From Lotus japonicus (taxonomy: Eukaryota; Streptophyta; Magnoliopsida; Fabales; Fabaceae), in the NCBI RefSeq assembly GCF_012489685.1, contig NC_080043.1:32024743-32088742 (forward strand): 64,000 bases of DNA. The letters are read 5' to 3'. Below are positions 31,801 to 42,480 of the stretch, piece after piece (position 1 is the first letter of the stretch; each line of letters opens with the position of its first letter). Below the pieces are notes generated by a model. The model saw only the letters and a list, made by a program, of their open reading frames with translations, did no database searches and was not told the DNA's origin. The position numbers were made by a program, and so were the translations under genes.

Positions 31801-34800
31801 ATAAAGTTGCAGTCACGAAAGGGAGAGGTGAAACCATAATTTTTGGGTGGTTTACGAGCATGAGAACTGCATCACATAGGAGTTGGTTATGGAGCAAGTA
31901 CTGGATCAACTGCCTGGTAATGGTCTTGAGGAAGTTCAGGAGGTTCTACTTCTCATGGCTGGTTTGGGTGACGATATTACGTAGTCGGCACATCAAGAGG
32001 TCTTACTGGTTGTGGTCCTATTATCCTATAGGAGAGTTAGAATACAATGGCAGAACAAAAAATGAGGAAGACAGATTATCATGGTGAGTTGCAAAAAAAG
32101 AAAAACAAAATTTCTTGAAAGAAGTCAACTCTGCCTATGCTTGCATAGTCGGTTCCAAGTGTGTGTAAAGGAGGAGGGTTGTGTAAGGCCTTCGGCGGTC
32201 TACATAAAACTAGCCGATATTTTAAATATGATAAAATAATACATATTTTACGCTAATGCTAGGTCGTTGACCGGAAGCAACACGATGTATGGCTCAAGTA
32301 CAGTGTTAATGAGCTAGAGTTGTTGCATCGGCACCTGGATGCAATGCTAAATAAGCAAGCGACCTCACATCCTGGACAAATGTGGTTAAAGAAGCTAGCC
32401 CATGATTGCTTGATTAGGTTTGGTTCTTAGAATATTGGTACATTACAGGTAAATCTTTGGAGGTGGTGGACACAATGATTTGAAGAAGGATTAACATAAT
32501 GTGCCTTCAGGAAACTAAATGGGTTGGAAAAAAAGCTAAGGATATGGACACTATAGGATTTAAGCTTTGGTATACTGGGAAGATCAAAAGAAGGAGGTAA
32601 TTTTGTTGCTTTCCTCTCTAAGTCAACTTCTCATGGTCCGAGGCTTCTGAACTCTGGTGTTATTGACCACATCCCTAGTAATAAATCATTATTTTCTCAT
32701 CCATCAACCTCAAGCTATCCACCTTCAATTACCATGGCAAATGGTTTCCAAACACAATATGAGGGGGTGGGTACTACCCATCCTCTTCCCTCCCTATCTC
32801 TTTTGAATGTTTCAGGTTCCTCATTTAATTAAGTGTTAAACACTTAAACGTGAAAACCGTCAATGAACTTTGAGCGAGATTTGATTTTCGTCCCTCATCG
32901 AAAAATCTTCCTATAGACACCCTCAAACTTAGGTTTTTTGTTTTGAAACTGTCCTTGCCGCAAAAAAGCTCTGGCCGTCGTGGCCAGGTGTCCGTTTTGG
33001 GCCTATGTGGACATGCCACATCATTTCATTAAATGACGTGTTATTTTTTAAAAAATAAAATAAAAACTAACATAATTAAATTTTAATTAACCCCCCCCCC
33101 AAATCTTTCCTAATTAAAACTCTAACCCTAAAACTAAGACTAACAATAACCTAACTTCATCTCCTTATAAAATCAGATCAAAACCTTTCATCTCTTTTGA
33201 TATTCATATTCAATGATCTTCAATTCTTCATCATCATCTTCAACATTAAGAACAAAAAACGCAGAATATAAATTTAAAAAATTAAAAACTCAAACATGAA
33301 TGCTCTTTTGTTCATCATCATCTTCATCTTCTCCATCCAAAATCCAAAAAATTAAAAATCTATCTCAGATCTAACAAACATGCAACCAAACATGAAACTC
33401 AATTTTGACCAGTATGAGGCGAACACGATCCCAAACAAAACCCTATTCAAATCCAAACGATCCACTTTCCTCTTCCAAAATCCGACAAACTGCCGTCATC
33501 ACCAACAAAGACCCAGATCTCCTTTCAAAGCCGTTCACCTCCACCGGCGAAATCGAAGCCGTTTTCAACCACCTCCGCGCCGCCGATCCCCTCTTAGCCA
33601 ACTGCATCGACTCTCTCCCCCCTCCTCACTTCTTAAACGACGTCATCGTCAACCCCTTCTTCTCCCTCACGAAGAGCATCATCTCAAAGCAACTCTCCAA
33701 CAAGGTAGCTTCTGTAAGCTGGAACCTTCGAGCGGTATTATTTTGGCTACATATTTTTTTCAGGTAGGTCCACATCTTGGCTGCAGTGTCGTATGGTCTA
33801 AGACTGAGCACAATATTTGGATCAACAGAGCCTATGATCCATGCCATGACTTGATTATCTTTGACTTCCCACTTGTCATATTCACTTTGTTGTGTCTCCT
33901 TGTTAGGAGCAGGGTTGCTGCCATCAACACGACCCCATAGTTCTTTACCTTTGACAAAGATCTGGAACTGAAATGCCCAAACTGAGTAGTTCTTGCCATT
34001 AAGGCGAACCAAAAAGACATCATACTTTTCAGTAGACATGAGCTCTAGGAAAAAGAACAACACATGGAGTGAAGTCTGAACTAGAAACAAAAGGAACTTG
34101 CTTGACCAGAACAAGCTTGAGACAAACGAGAGAAAAAAAAACTAGGAATTTTAGGTGAAGCTAGGATAGGATCAGAACCAAGACTGATACCATGTCATTA
34201 ACACGTCAGCGTCATAATTTCCTAATTAGCAAATTGATGCTTGTAGATTCACCAGCATCAATTTGATGGCGGAAGCTGTCAATGGAAGCTGGCAGAATAT
34301 TGGTTATTACTTCAGCATATTTGGTCATTTAAATCAGCATATTGCATTTATGTTTCAACATATTTGGTCATTTAAATCAGCATATTGCATTTATGTACAA
34401 TTGTAACTGTGATATTCTGTATTACTCCCTTAATTAGAATAGGTCAGCAGTTAAGTCAGCATATTCTTGCATTATTGCAGAGCTGTTATTATGTAATTAG
34501 AATAACCAGTTGTTGGTTACATTTTTGGCAGTTTAGATATACTATCCCTTAAAACTAGCTAAACTACCAGAAATGTATCCTACAACTGGCTATTCTAATT
34601 ACATAATTACAGCTCTGCAATAATGCAGGAATATGCTGACTTAACTGCTGACCTATTCTAATTAAGCGAGTAATACAGAATATCACAGTTACAACTGTAC
34701 ATAAATGCAATATGCTGATATAAATGCCAAATATGCTGAAGTAATAACCAATATTATGTTAGCTTCCATTGACAGCTTCCACCATCGAATCCTGCTTCGT

Positions 34801-37325
34801 CTCCCTCTGCGATGGCCGCGATTCGGTTCTCCCCGACGTAGTTTTGTCGTTGTCTCCCGCTCAGCTCCGGCAAGCTGGAATCTCCGGACCCAAAGTGACT
34901 TACCTCGATGGCTCGATCCTACAAATGGGTCGTTGTCCACATGTTCATGATCAACTGGGAAAGTTGAAAGTGAACTTCAATTGGGATTCACCAATTTTGT
35001 ATTTGAATGTGGGTGGTCTATTTATCTTATTTTATGTTTGGTTGCATGTTGGGAAACTGTATTTCAGGTTGGGATAGAACTAAAAGTAATTGGAGAAGTA
35101 ATTACTGATTGTTAGATTTGAGATTGATTTTTAATTTTTTGGACAAGGTGGATGTATCATTAATTGGGAAGACGAGAGAGGGAATAATGAGAAATTTGAA
35201 TCAAATTTGAAAAGGGGCAATCAATGGAGGTTCTCGCTGCACATATTCTCAAGCATCTTTCAATGATTTTGGTTTGGGAGAAGGGGAAAGGAAGGGGAGT
35301 GTGAAAGAAGATGAAGAAGAAGATACTTACTAGGTATTTTTTTTTCTGGAATTGAAATATGAATATTAAAAGAGATGAAATTGGGGTTTTGATATGATTT
35401 TATTAGGAGATGAAGTTATGTTGGTCTTAGTTTTAGGGTTAGAGTTTTAATTAGTTAAGATTTGGGGGGCTTAATTACAAATAAAAATATTTAGTTGGTT
35501 TTTTTAAAATTAACACGTCATTTAATGAAATGATGTGACACGTCCACATAAGCCCAAAACGGACACCTAACCATGGGGACCGGAGCATTTTTGCGGCAAT
35601 GACGATTTTCAAACAAAAAAACTAAGTTTGAGGGTGTCTATAAGAAGATTTTCCGATGTGGGATGAAAATAAATCTCGCTCAAAGTCCAGGGACGGTTTC
35701 TCACGTTTAACCCTTTAATTTAATTCTGATTAGTCGTTTGACCCACTCTCTTGGTGTCGGATGTGAGCTCAATGGTCTTTACCAACTCTCTAGCCATTAG
35801 CCAACCTCATCATGCAGATGCTACGAATTAATCATTTTCAATAAATTAATAATCAACTTTATCTTGAATTTTAAATTAATAAATAAAAAATTTATTTTAA
35901 AATAACACTTAAGAGGAATATATACTTTCTCCCCGTCAAAAAAATATATATTACCTTCTCGGACTCTAGAAATTCCAAAGACACTAGAGTTTTTTTTTTT
36001 TTGAAAGTCCAAAGACACTAGAGTTAATTTCAAAAAAAGACACTAGAGTTTTTATTAAATTCACATTAACGAGATTATTCTCAACAAAAAAAAAACCTTA
36101 GAAATTTTGTATTAATAGATATGAATAAGTTTGTTTTTAGTGGCAAATGTTAGTTGTCAGTATTGTTTCGAATCCTGGACCATTCACTCTTCACTCTCCC
36201 AAACTTTTATGTCATCTAATTCTTATCACTTGAGCTAACATTCGGGGACATGAGATATGAATAAGTGGTTGTGCTTAGAGTAAGAAATAAATAAAAGAGA
36301 AAGAAGTAATAAATATAACATATTATACTCATTATGAGTTTAATGGATATGCACTGACAGTGTAAAATAGTTTTACAGAGTCATCCAATCAAAGCATGGC
36401 ACATAGGAGAGATAATTACATTTTACTTTAATTTTAATTAAAAGAATAAGATATTTTCTGATTTGGCGGAATTCAATTGGATGTCTGTGTAAAATTATTT
36501 TACACTGTCAGTGCATATCCATTAAACTCTTATATTATTATGAATGTGATCTATCCTAAGTTGTCTAATTTGGTTAAGTAATTATACTTTTAATAAATAT
36601 ACCATTTTGTTAATGTAAATGATATATAAATAAGAGAAAGTCAATGCAATTTGTAAAATAGAAAGGAGGTTAGTGCAATAATATCAAATATCAGGGAGGT
36701 GAGTGCAATTACTAAAATTAAAATAAGTTGAAAACAACATAGTCAGTATGGTGACAGAAGAACAGAACTCAGTGTTAAAAAGGTACCTGGAATTTAAGAC
36801 TACAAACCCTGAAATGCCACCAGCCTCACGGAGCGCCTCTCTCCAACCAGACACCCGATGATCAAGCAAAACGTCTTCTGAGGGATTGTGAAACATTGAA
36901 GTTCTGTTTATCAGATTCTGAAAACTTTTCCCAAACTGACCAGTTTGACGCCGCACTTCAGAGGGATCAACGTCGTAGAACACCGGCAAAACCACCTGTC
37001 CAATGGTTCTGTGACATTCCATTATTTTCTTCAACTCTTCCATACACCACCGTGAATCTGCATAATTTCTCGAGAAAACAATGATTGAAATCTGAGACTC
37101 TTCAATTGCTCGCAGCAGTGAGGTTGAAATGAATGCTCCCCTGGGACTAGAAATAGAATCGTCGTCGTCCTTGAAAACGATGATTCCAGCGTTCTGAAGA
37201 GCAGTGTAAAGATGTGAAGTGAAGGAAGTTCGCGTGTCCTCCCCTCTGAAACTCAAAAACACATTGTGGATCCTTCTTCTAGAATCCGGATAGTTAACGA
37301 ACCCAGGATCATTGAAATTAAACAT
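25336..37325 (-). CDS. TIR-NB-LRR disease-resistance protein (TNL A), five exons
   Basis: Intracellular immune receptor of the TNL class: TIR domains of this class act as NADases, the NB-ARC is a nucleotide switch and the LRR senses a pathogen effector or guarded host protein. Exons on the minus strand: 37325-36787 (TIR), 30079-28975 (NB-ARC), 28731-28456 and 27336-26503 (LRR), 25875-25336 (C-JID). All junctions have GT/AG, phases agree, and the joined frame has no stop, giving about 1,097 residues, normal for a legume TNL. A start at 37592 would add 89 residues without domain character, and would lie upstream of a likely TATA box, so I prefer the Met in MFNFNDPGFV. Intron 1 is 6.7 kb because of transposon insertions. 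One oddity is LDEV in place of LDDV at kinase-2. The exact splice pattern needs RNA evidence; loss of splicing across intron 1 would make it a TIR-less gene like B. Confidence 0.85.
26503..27336 (-). CDS. TNL A exon 4: LRR region
   Basis: 278 codons in phase. Leucine-rich repeats such as MEKLTILNLSHSQHL, LPNLEKLVL-type and LKSLKTLNLSGCLMI are regular in the first half and become irregular later. Donor CAG/GT at 26503, acceptor TTGCAG before 27336. The same length as exon 4 of TNL B (834 bp). Confidence 0.85.
28456..28731 (-). CDS. TNL A exon 3: first LRR unit
   Basis: 92 codons, GTKAIEGLSFKF...LVWKEAQ, the usual small exon linking NB-ARC and LRR. Contains MKRLRLLQLAGVQL and LRWLCWHGFP-type residues (MRWLCWHGFPLRFIP). 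Same length as in TNL B. Confidence 0.85.
28975..30079 (-). CDS. TNL A exon 2: NB-ARC domain
   Basis: Starts at NESETIENVV and ends at VLSQQT. P-loop GMGGVGKTTIAK, kinase-2 VLLVLDEV, RNBS-B GSRIIITTRDKH, GLPLALEVLG, RNBS-D FLDIACFFIG and MHD motif GMHDLLRDMG are all present in order. The only departure is the second acidic residue of kinase-2 (E for D), where TNL B keeps D. Confidence 0.9.
31411..31490 (+). repeat. Copia-like LTR end with primer site
   Basis: TTTATAAATAGG (TATA-like, from 31411), then a leader, then TGGTATCAAGA at 31480-31490, close to the copia primer-site consensus TGGTATCAGAG. No LTR start or coding region follows. Could be coincidence. Confidence 0.35.
31600..31870 (-). 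pseudogene. Copia reverse transcriptase fragment
   Basis: The minus strand reads SSYKQAMEHE..QKAIETDLLALEENQTWDVVP, the start of the copia RT domain, ending at INLHSDDSIGHHK. An in-frame stop replaces the usual W. Only a scrap. Confidence 0.6.
32120..32610 (+). pseudogene. LINE 5' region with endonuclease start
   Basis: Untranslated lead of a kind I recall from plant LINEs (AAGGAGGAGGGTTGTGT..., TTGCATCGGCACCTGGA), then degenerate coding for RINIMCLQETKWVGKKAKD and GFKLWYTGK, the start of a LINE ORF2 apurinic endonuclease. It breaks off near 32610. Confidence 0.6.
33405..33708 (+). pseudogene. Captured fragment of 3-methyladenine DNA glycosylase (part 1)
   Basis: Codes for PFTSTGEIEAVFNHLRAADP, LLANCIDSLPPPHF and PFFSLTKSIISKQLSNK, the N-terminal half of the helix-hairpin-helix glycosylase domain of plant AlkA-like proteins, which excise alkylated bases. 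It ends where copia sequence begins. The catalytic Asp region is not included. Confidence 0.7.
33713..34192 (-). pseudogene. Copia gag fragment with primer site
   Basis: The minus strand from the ATG at 34038 encodes MSTEKYDVFLVRLNGKNYSV, then WAFQFQIFVKGKELW, typical of copia Gag (UBN2 type). It is cut at NTARRFQL by the glycosylase sequence. TGGTATCAG lies at 34192-34184, next to the LTR end (GACA). About 110 residues remain. Confidence 0.75.
34193..34530 (-). repeat. Copia LTR
   Basis: 338 bp on the minus strand, from TGCCAAAAATG to GTTAATGACA, directly before the primer site. It includes a small internal repeat with CAGCATATTGCATTTATG. It is mirrored by 34564-34790. Confidence 0.65.
34564..34790 (+). 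repeat. Inverted partial copia LTR
   Basis: Reverse complement of about 34262-34530: shared GCTCTGCAATAATGCA, ATATGCTGACTTAACTGCTG and TTCCATTGACAGCTTCC. The arms are separated by about 25-30 bases. It stops short of the LTR end and runs into glycosylase sequence. Confidence 0.8.
34791..34965 (+). pseudogene. Captured DNA glycosylase fragment (part 2)
   Basis: Codes for CFVSLCDGRDSVLPDVVLSL and SPAQLRQAGISGPKVTYL, the continuation of the AlkA-like domain. It is followed, in another frame, by a block like the VHMFMI segment next to the active site. It has internal deletions and frame changes; non-functional. Confidence 0.65.
36336..36529. mobile_element. Short palindromic MITE
   Basis: Inverted ends GAGTTTAATGGATATGCACT and its complement, both followed by a CTGACAG/CTGTCAG and TGTAAAA block. 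TTAT flanks both sides. Non-coding, 194 bp. It sits in intron 1 about 260 bases from the TIR exon donor. Confidence 0.8.
36787..37325 (-). CDS. TNL A exon 1: TIR domain
   Basis: Begins MFNFNDPGFVNYPDSRRRIH, then the TIR box HNVFLSFRGEDTRTSF. The putative catalytic glutamate lies in SRWCMEELKKI, and VLPVFYDVDPSEVR is present. It ends GGISGFVVLNS plus two bases; these join the first base of exon 2 to give R, then NESE, the normal TNL sequence. This confirms the pairing with the exon at 30079. Confidence 0.85.
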
Positions 37326-37515
37326 ATTTGATTCTGACCAATGATCCAAATATGACTCCTCCTTAAACGGCGAATTGTCCCAACTCCCAAGTAGGGGAAG
37401 AAGAAATGGTTGATTTGTAGTTTGGACTTTATTTGGAGAGGAAGGAAGTGAAAGCAGAGTCAGATATATATCAAAAGAAATCGTTGATTTGTTGTTTGGG
37501 GGTTGAGAGTTGCTG

Positions 37516-37521
37516 TTTATA
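37516..37521 (-). promoter_or_regulatory. Probable TATA box of TNL A
   Basis: CATATAAAC on the minus strand, about 190 bases upstream of the preferred start (37325) and inside the longer frame that starts at 37592. This argues that the upstream 89 codons are mostly leader. Only position and motif support it. Confidence 0.4.
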
Positions 37522-37787
37522 TGCAAAGAAGAGAAGGTGGTGGACTCGTTTTGGCACAAGCAGGGAGCGTGTGAGCATGACTCAAAGGCCAAAGCCTGGA
37601 TGTGTGAATGAGTTTTTTTTTTTTTTTGTTAAGCGGATGTGTGAATGAGTGATGCATTCTTATCCAGCCACATTGGAATTCCTTTTGACAAATCGGCAAA
37701 CACGTCGGAGATAGGAAAGAGAAGCAATATAAAAGGGAAAAAAAAGAGAGGAAAGGAACCCCAATACATTGAGTGAATTGATGTAAG

Positions 37788-39366
37788 CTATGTTTTGCTG
37801 ACTAATTCATAAACTAGTTAAAAGCTTATAAACTAGTTAAAAGCTAAAAGTTAATAAGTTAGTTGAAAATTGAAAGTTTATATACCTCATTAAAAAATGT
37901 GTTTGATAAAACTAACGGTTGAACAAGCTGAAGCTGTAAAAGTGATATAAAATGACATACTTATATAATTATTTTTAATATTACTTTATTTACACATAAA
38001 TACATATACGATATTAAAATAAGGAAAATGTTGTGGGGCACGACCTTGGCCCTCGTGCACCACGCACGAAGCACTACCGCCAGAAACTGTAACTTTTTCT
38101 TTTTTGACAGTTGTAATTTTGTGGCGGTTTAAAACCGCCACTAAATAACTTTCGTGCATCATTCGTACCTGTTTTGTCGTATCATATAGCATTGCTCTTA
38201 AAATAATTACCACTTTAAACATTTTAATTTAATTCAAATTATTTATTATCTAAAAAATATAATATTAATTTTTAATTTGTTTTTTGTTTTTTGTTTTTAT
38301 TAATTTAAATATAATAAAACAAATACCTTTATATTTTAATTCATTAAAGTAAGCTTATATTTGTCTACGTTCAAAAAATATTTTTTCAAATTTGTATTAA
38401 TAATTGAATAGTACTTATTTCAAAATAAAAATAATTAGAGTTAGTGTTTTTATAAATATAAAAAGGCAAGAATTTTATTAAAATGATAAGGATAAAAAAT
38501 AAAGAGAACAAATTCAATAAGCTTTAAGCTTTACTTATAGCGAGTATGTATGACATGTTTAGCTGATAAGCTAGCTGAAAGCTGAAAAACTAGCTGAAAG
38601 CTTATAAGCTAGCTGATAGCTGAAAGCTGAAAAGCTACGTGATTGAAACAAAAGTGTTTGGTAAAACTAGCTGTTAAACAAACTGAAATTGTAAAAAGAC
38701 ATACTTGTATAATTATTTTTATATTTAACATTACTTTATTTTCACATTAATACCTATATGATATTAATATTAAAATTATTATCACTTTAAATATTTTTAT
38801 TAACTCAAGTTATTTATCATCTTAAAAATATAATATTAATTTTTACTTATTTTTATTAATAGAATATTTTTAATACTTGTGGTGCGCAGCGGTGTGGCGA
38901 GAATGGTGGCGGGAACTGCATACGTAAGTTTGAGGGGAAAATAGGTTTAGTGGTTTTATAAATATATATAAGGGTAATGGTGGAATTTTAATAAAATAAT
39001 AAGGATAAAAATGAGAATAAATTTAATAAGCTATAAGCTATAAGCTACCTGAGATAGCTTATAGCTTAAAGCTTTAAGCTACTGAAATAAGCTCCTTCAC
39101 CAAACACTTTTGAAGAGCTTTTAAGCTAGTCAAATAAGCTTTAAGCTAGTCAAATAAGCTATAAGCTAGCTGAAATGACATGTCAAACATAGCCTTAGCC
39201 TATAGCTTAAAGCTTAATGCTACTGGAATAAGCACTTATACCAAGCACTTTTAAAGAGCTTTTAAGCTAGTCAAATAAGCTTTAAACTAGTCAAATAAGC
39301 TATAAGCTAGCTGAAATGTTTGTAAAAAAAAAACACTAGTTGAAATGACATGTCAAACATAACTTA
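37788..39366. repeat. Nested MITE-like elements with AGCTAGCTGAAAGC repeats
   Basis: AT-rich region with many copies of ATAAGCTAGCTGAAAGC-type motifs, and ends like TAAGCTATGTTT (37788) and GACATGTCAAACATAGC (about 39174 and 39341 onward). The motif AACTAACGGTTGAACAAGCTGA / AACTAGCTGTTAAACAAACT recurs, so at least two related copies are nested. A separate palindromic piece with GTGGCGG/CCGCCAC lies at about 38025-38190. No coding. Confidence 0.55.
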
Positions 39367-39964
39367 GATGAAGTAATTAGGGATTTACTGATATGGGATT
39401 TACTTAGGGTTGAATTAGACATGCAGGAGTGAGAGATATACACATGGAAAATAATCAAAATATTATTTGATAAAATAAGGACATATTATGACTTTTTGAA
39501 ATTACATTATTTTAGGGATGAAAAACTAAAAAATAATTTTATGAGGATTTTGGTGTATAAGTTAGAGACTAAAAACGATTGACCACTATACGCGTTTTAT
39601 TCATACAGGCCATGATCGAACTCTCAAACTAATGATTAAATAACGAAGGGAATTGACCGATACAATTTATAACATTTAATTTAGCATTCGATAGTTATAA
39701 CATTTAACGAAACCAATAGAATAAAATGCTTTTAATTAAATAATTGTTGTTTATTAAAAAATTTGTTGTTATTTTAACTTTAACGCTTAACATAAAATAA
39801 TGCAAATAAATTAAATAGTAGTATTTCAATAACACAAAAGTAGTGTACATATCAAATCTACGCAACCATGATGGACTGTAATAAAATAAGAAAATCAAAC
39901 ATTAGAGAAGACTTTATTTGAAGATAACATTGTTTGTAGAAGTTTGTACATTTCCAACATCTTA
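39367..39964. other. AT-rich, nothing recognised
   Basis: No gene or clear repeat boundary. The minus-strand frame 39704-39898 is low-complexity. Confidence 0.4.
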
Positions 39965-39973
39965 TAAAATTAA

Positions 39974-41374
39974 GGTTTAATTGCACTTTTGGTCCCCCAA
40001 CTTTGACCTTCCTGCAAAAATTGTCCCCAAACTTTAAAATTAGCAAAAAAACGTCTCTAACGTTTACACCCGGTTGCAAAAATGATCTTCCGTCCAATTT
40101 AATCCATTATTTAACGAATTCTAGGATACAAATTAATAAGAAATAAGAAAATAAAACAAAAAACTTGAAATTGATGAATGTTCATCTTCTTCAAAGAACT
40201 TTCATCATCATTTTCATATTCTTCTCTAGATAACCCAGAAGCAAACAAAAAAAAATCATCAACCCCACCTCAAACATCAATTTCAGATCTCAAATCAATT
40301 GATGACAATCACAAACACTAGAACCAACAGATTTAGAAGAAAAAAAAAACGCAATCCTTTACAGAACAGGCTTCAACCTTTATGAATCAAAATTATTCAT
40401 AAAAAAGCAATCTTCAACAATGAGATCAACACTGTAAGTCTGTAACAATGTATTTCTCATCAACACAAAAAACAAATTTTTAGTAAAAAATCAAAACCAT
40501 GCCTAGAAACAGTGAGATCGATTACGAATAATCTGCTTCATTGCTATTTTTTTCCCCTACCCAACATGTTTTCCTCCAACACCAACAGATATGGGCAAAC
40601 ACCACCAAATTTCTGCTTGAACTCCATCACCAAATTGTTGCAGAATCGAATCAAATCCCTTTACCCTCCGTTCATTTTCTTTCGGTTTCCCGTTTTCCTC
40701 AAATCAATCCTTCACAATCCCAGTTCGCAGATCGTGTTCGAACTCCGAACGAGAACCACCACCGTACCGTCGTTCACATGAACCACAACCATCATTGAAC
40801 CCCGAACCATGATCGCGACCTCATCTGGTCGATGGAACCACTGTCGCTCCCTTCAGCGGCGGCCGTTGCCCAGGCCTCGAACGTTCACCTTTATAGCCGG
40901 CGCCGACGACCACCCTTCCTCGATCTGGCCATCAACGGTGCCGATGAGATTGAGCCTCACCTCAACCCCCACATACCCAGACATAGAATCGCAGCCAACC
41001 CAGTACCAACAACAACCGAAAATCAGATCTGAAACTACAAACCCACACATAGAGGAAGAGAGATCGAGAAACTTGATACCAAAAGGGGAACTTAAGGGGT
41101 ATGAATCGACCAAAAACCGCACAAACCCGGAATCGAAAGTGGATCTAGTCTGGTTATGCGCGAAGAAGATGAAGATGATGAATAATTCAGAGACTAAATT
41201 TTTTAATTATTTTTTTGAGGAATATTCCGTTAGTTTTTGGATGGATTTGGACGGAAAACCAATTTTGCAACCGGGTGTAAACGTTAGGGACATTTTTTGC
41301 TAATTTTAAAATTTGGGGACGATTTTCACAGAAAGGCCAAAGTTGGGGGACCAAAAGTGCAATGCAATTAAGCC
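39974..41374. mobile_element. MULE-like element with 9-bp TSD
   Basis: 1401 bp. TAAAATTAA flanks both ends (39965-39973, 41375-41383). Inverted ends of about 150 bp begin GGTTTAATTGCACTTTTGG / GGCTTAATTGCATTGCACTT and share GTTTACACCCGGTTGCAAAA. The interior (40140-41210) is unlike the ends; the open frames at 40512-40781 and 40809-41303 resemble no family I know. It may be a captured host fragment. Confidence 0.85.
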
Positions 41375-41383
41375 TAAAATTAA

Positions 41384-41990
41384 AATTTCAATATTGTTTC
41401 ATGACTTGACCCTATATAGTGAAACATACAACTATCTGGGCTAGGTGGAACCTCCAAATATGTGGGTGACCCCGGTCCTAGGAGCTTGATGAGGCCGTAC
41501 ATAGGTCCTAAAGGGTGTGTGGGTGACCCCGGCAGTACCGCTCCTCAAAGGACTCATGTCACTCCTACAAGGCGAGCTTTATCGTGATAGGGTGGGCCAA
41601 CCCCTGTTAAAGGACTTGATCGCGCTAGTAGGGATTGGACTTAGCTTATCAATGTTTAAGGGTTCTTGAGTCGATGATTTATAAGGTTCAAGAGTCTAAT
41701 TAAGTTTAGATTTATGGTTTTCGTACCTCTATAAAAGGAGGACTTTTATTTGTAAGAAGCAGTTCTAATGAAATACACAGCGAATAGGTTAAATAATTGG
41801 GATTCTTTTAACCTATCTTTGTACCTTTCAAATAGAACCATCATATTTGTATTTAATTTTGTAAACTCATTTATAATCTATAGGCTTCTTACTAGGAAGT
41901 GGAACAATTGGCAAAGTCTTGTTTTGATCTAAAGCTTGAAGAATAAGGAGTTAAAGATTTAGTGTCTTCCTAGAAGTCCTATCTTGTTAG
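41384..41990 (+). other. Possible LTR-like stretch
   Basis: Two copies of GTGGGTGACCCCGG (about 41460 and 41519) and a TATA-like CTCTATAAAAGGAGGAC at 41727-41743, as in U3/R of a retroelement. No ends or coding found. Confidence 0.3.
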
Positions 41991-42480
41991 AAATACTCAA
42001 CAATTTGTCTTAGTATTCCTTGATTGTCTCAAACTCTTTCATCCTCCGCAACTCAAATTCCCTCTTAAATTAAGCACTTGCATGCTTCGTATTCTTTCAT
42101 CACCGACATATTTCTCCTTCAGATAATCTCAAATTACTTTTGCAGATTTGAGAGTCATGATCCTTGTAAAGACGGTTATTGAAACACCAGCAAAAGACAT
42201 GAATTTGCCTTTACTTTCCGAGTCTTTTTGTCCTTGTGATTCTTGATCTAGACCACGGTTGGATTGACTAGCAGCGGGAGAACTTCATAGTCCTCCTTTT
42301 TTTTTATTGTCTTCCCAAAGATCCAAAGCCTCAACGTAATCCTCCACTTTGACAGTAGTCCAATGATCATAGTTTTCTACATCAAAGAGTGGAGGTGCTA
42401 ACTTGTGAGAAATTTGAATCTACATCCATTTTTACAGGTCAGTAAGAAGAAAACTCTTGATACCAATTGTTTTTTTTTAT
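41991..42480 (-). pseudogene. Degenerate copia gag
   Basis: On the minus strand TGGTATCAAGAG near 42462 is followed by an ATG and, with frameshifts, PLFDVENYDHWTTVKVEDYV and EALDLWED-type residues, like the N-terminus of copia Gag. Many stops. Confidence 0.5.

Larger units (their letters stand above)
32833..35713. mobile_element. Pack-MULE in TNL A intron 1
   Basis: Inverted ends of roughly 370-380 bp (32833-33215 and 35345-35713), sharing ACTTTGAGCGAGATTT, ACACCCTCAAACTTAG and CATTTCATTAAATGACGTG. Flanks TTTAATTAA (32824-32832) and TTTAATTTA (35714-35722) match at 8 of 9, fitting a MULE TSD. No transposase. Inside are two fragments of a host DNA glycosylase gene, later split by a copia insertion, so it fits the Pack-MULE definition. 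Confidence 0.75.
30080..36786 (-). other. Intron 1 of TNL A, loaded with transposons
   Basis: Donor GTACCT at 36786, acceptor TTTTATAG at 30080. From 30080 to about 31400 I see no gene. Then follow a copia LTR end, a copia RT scrap, a LINE 5' fragment, a Pack-MULE with a copia insertion, and a MITE near the donor. Confidence 0.75.

Noticed and set aside
33706..34766. TAGCTTC on both sides of the copia piece as a TSD
   Set aside because: The right copy lies inside the mirrored LTR sequence, not at its border, so it is not a TSD.
37326..37592. N-terminal extension of TNL A to 37592
   Set aside because: No domain character and a TATA-like site inside it; I prefer the start at 37325, though the longer form is not excluded.
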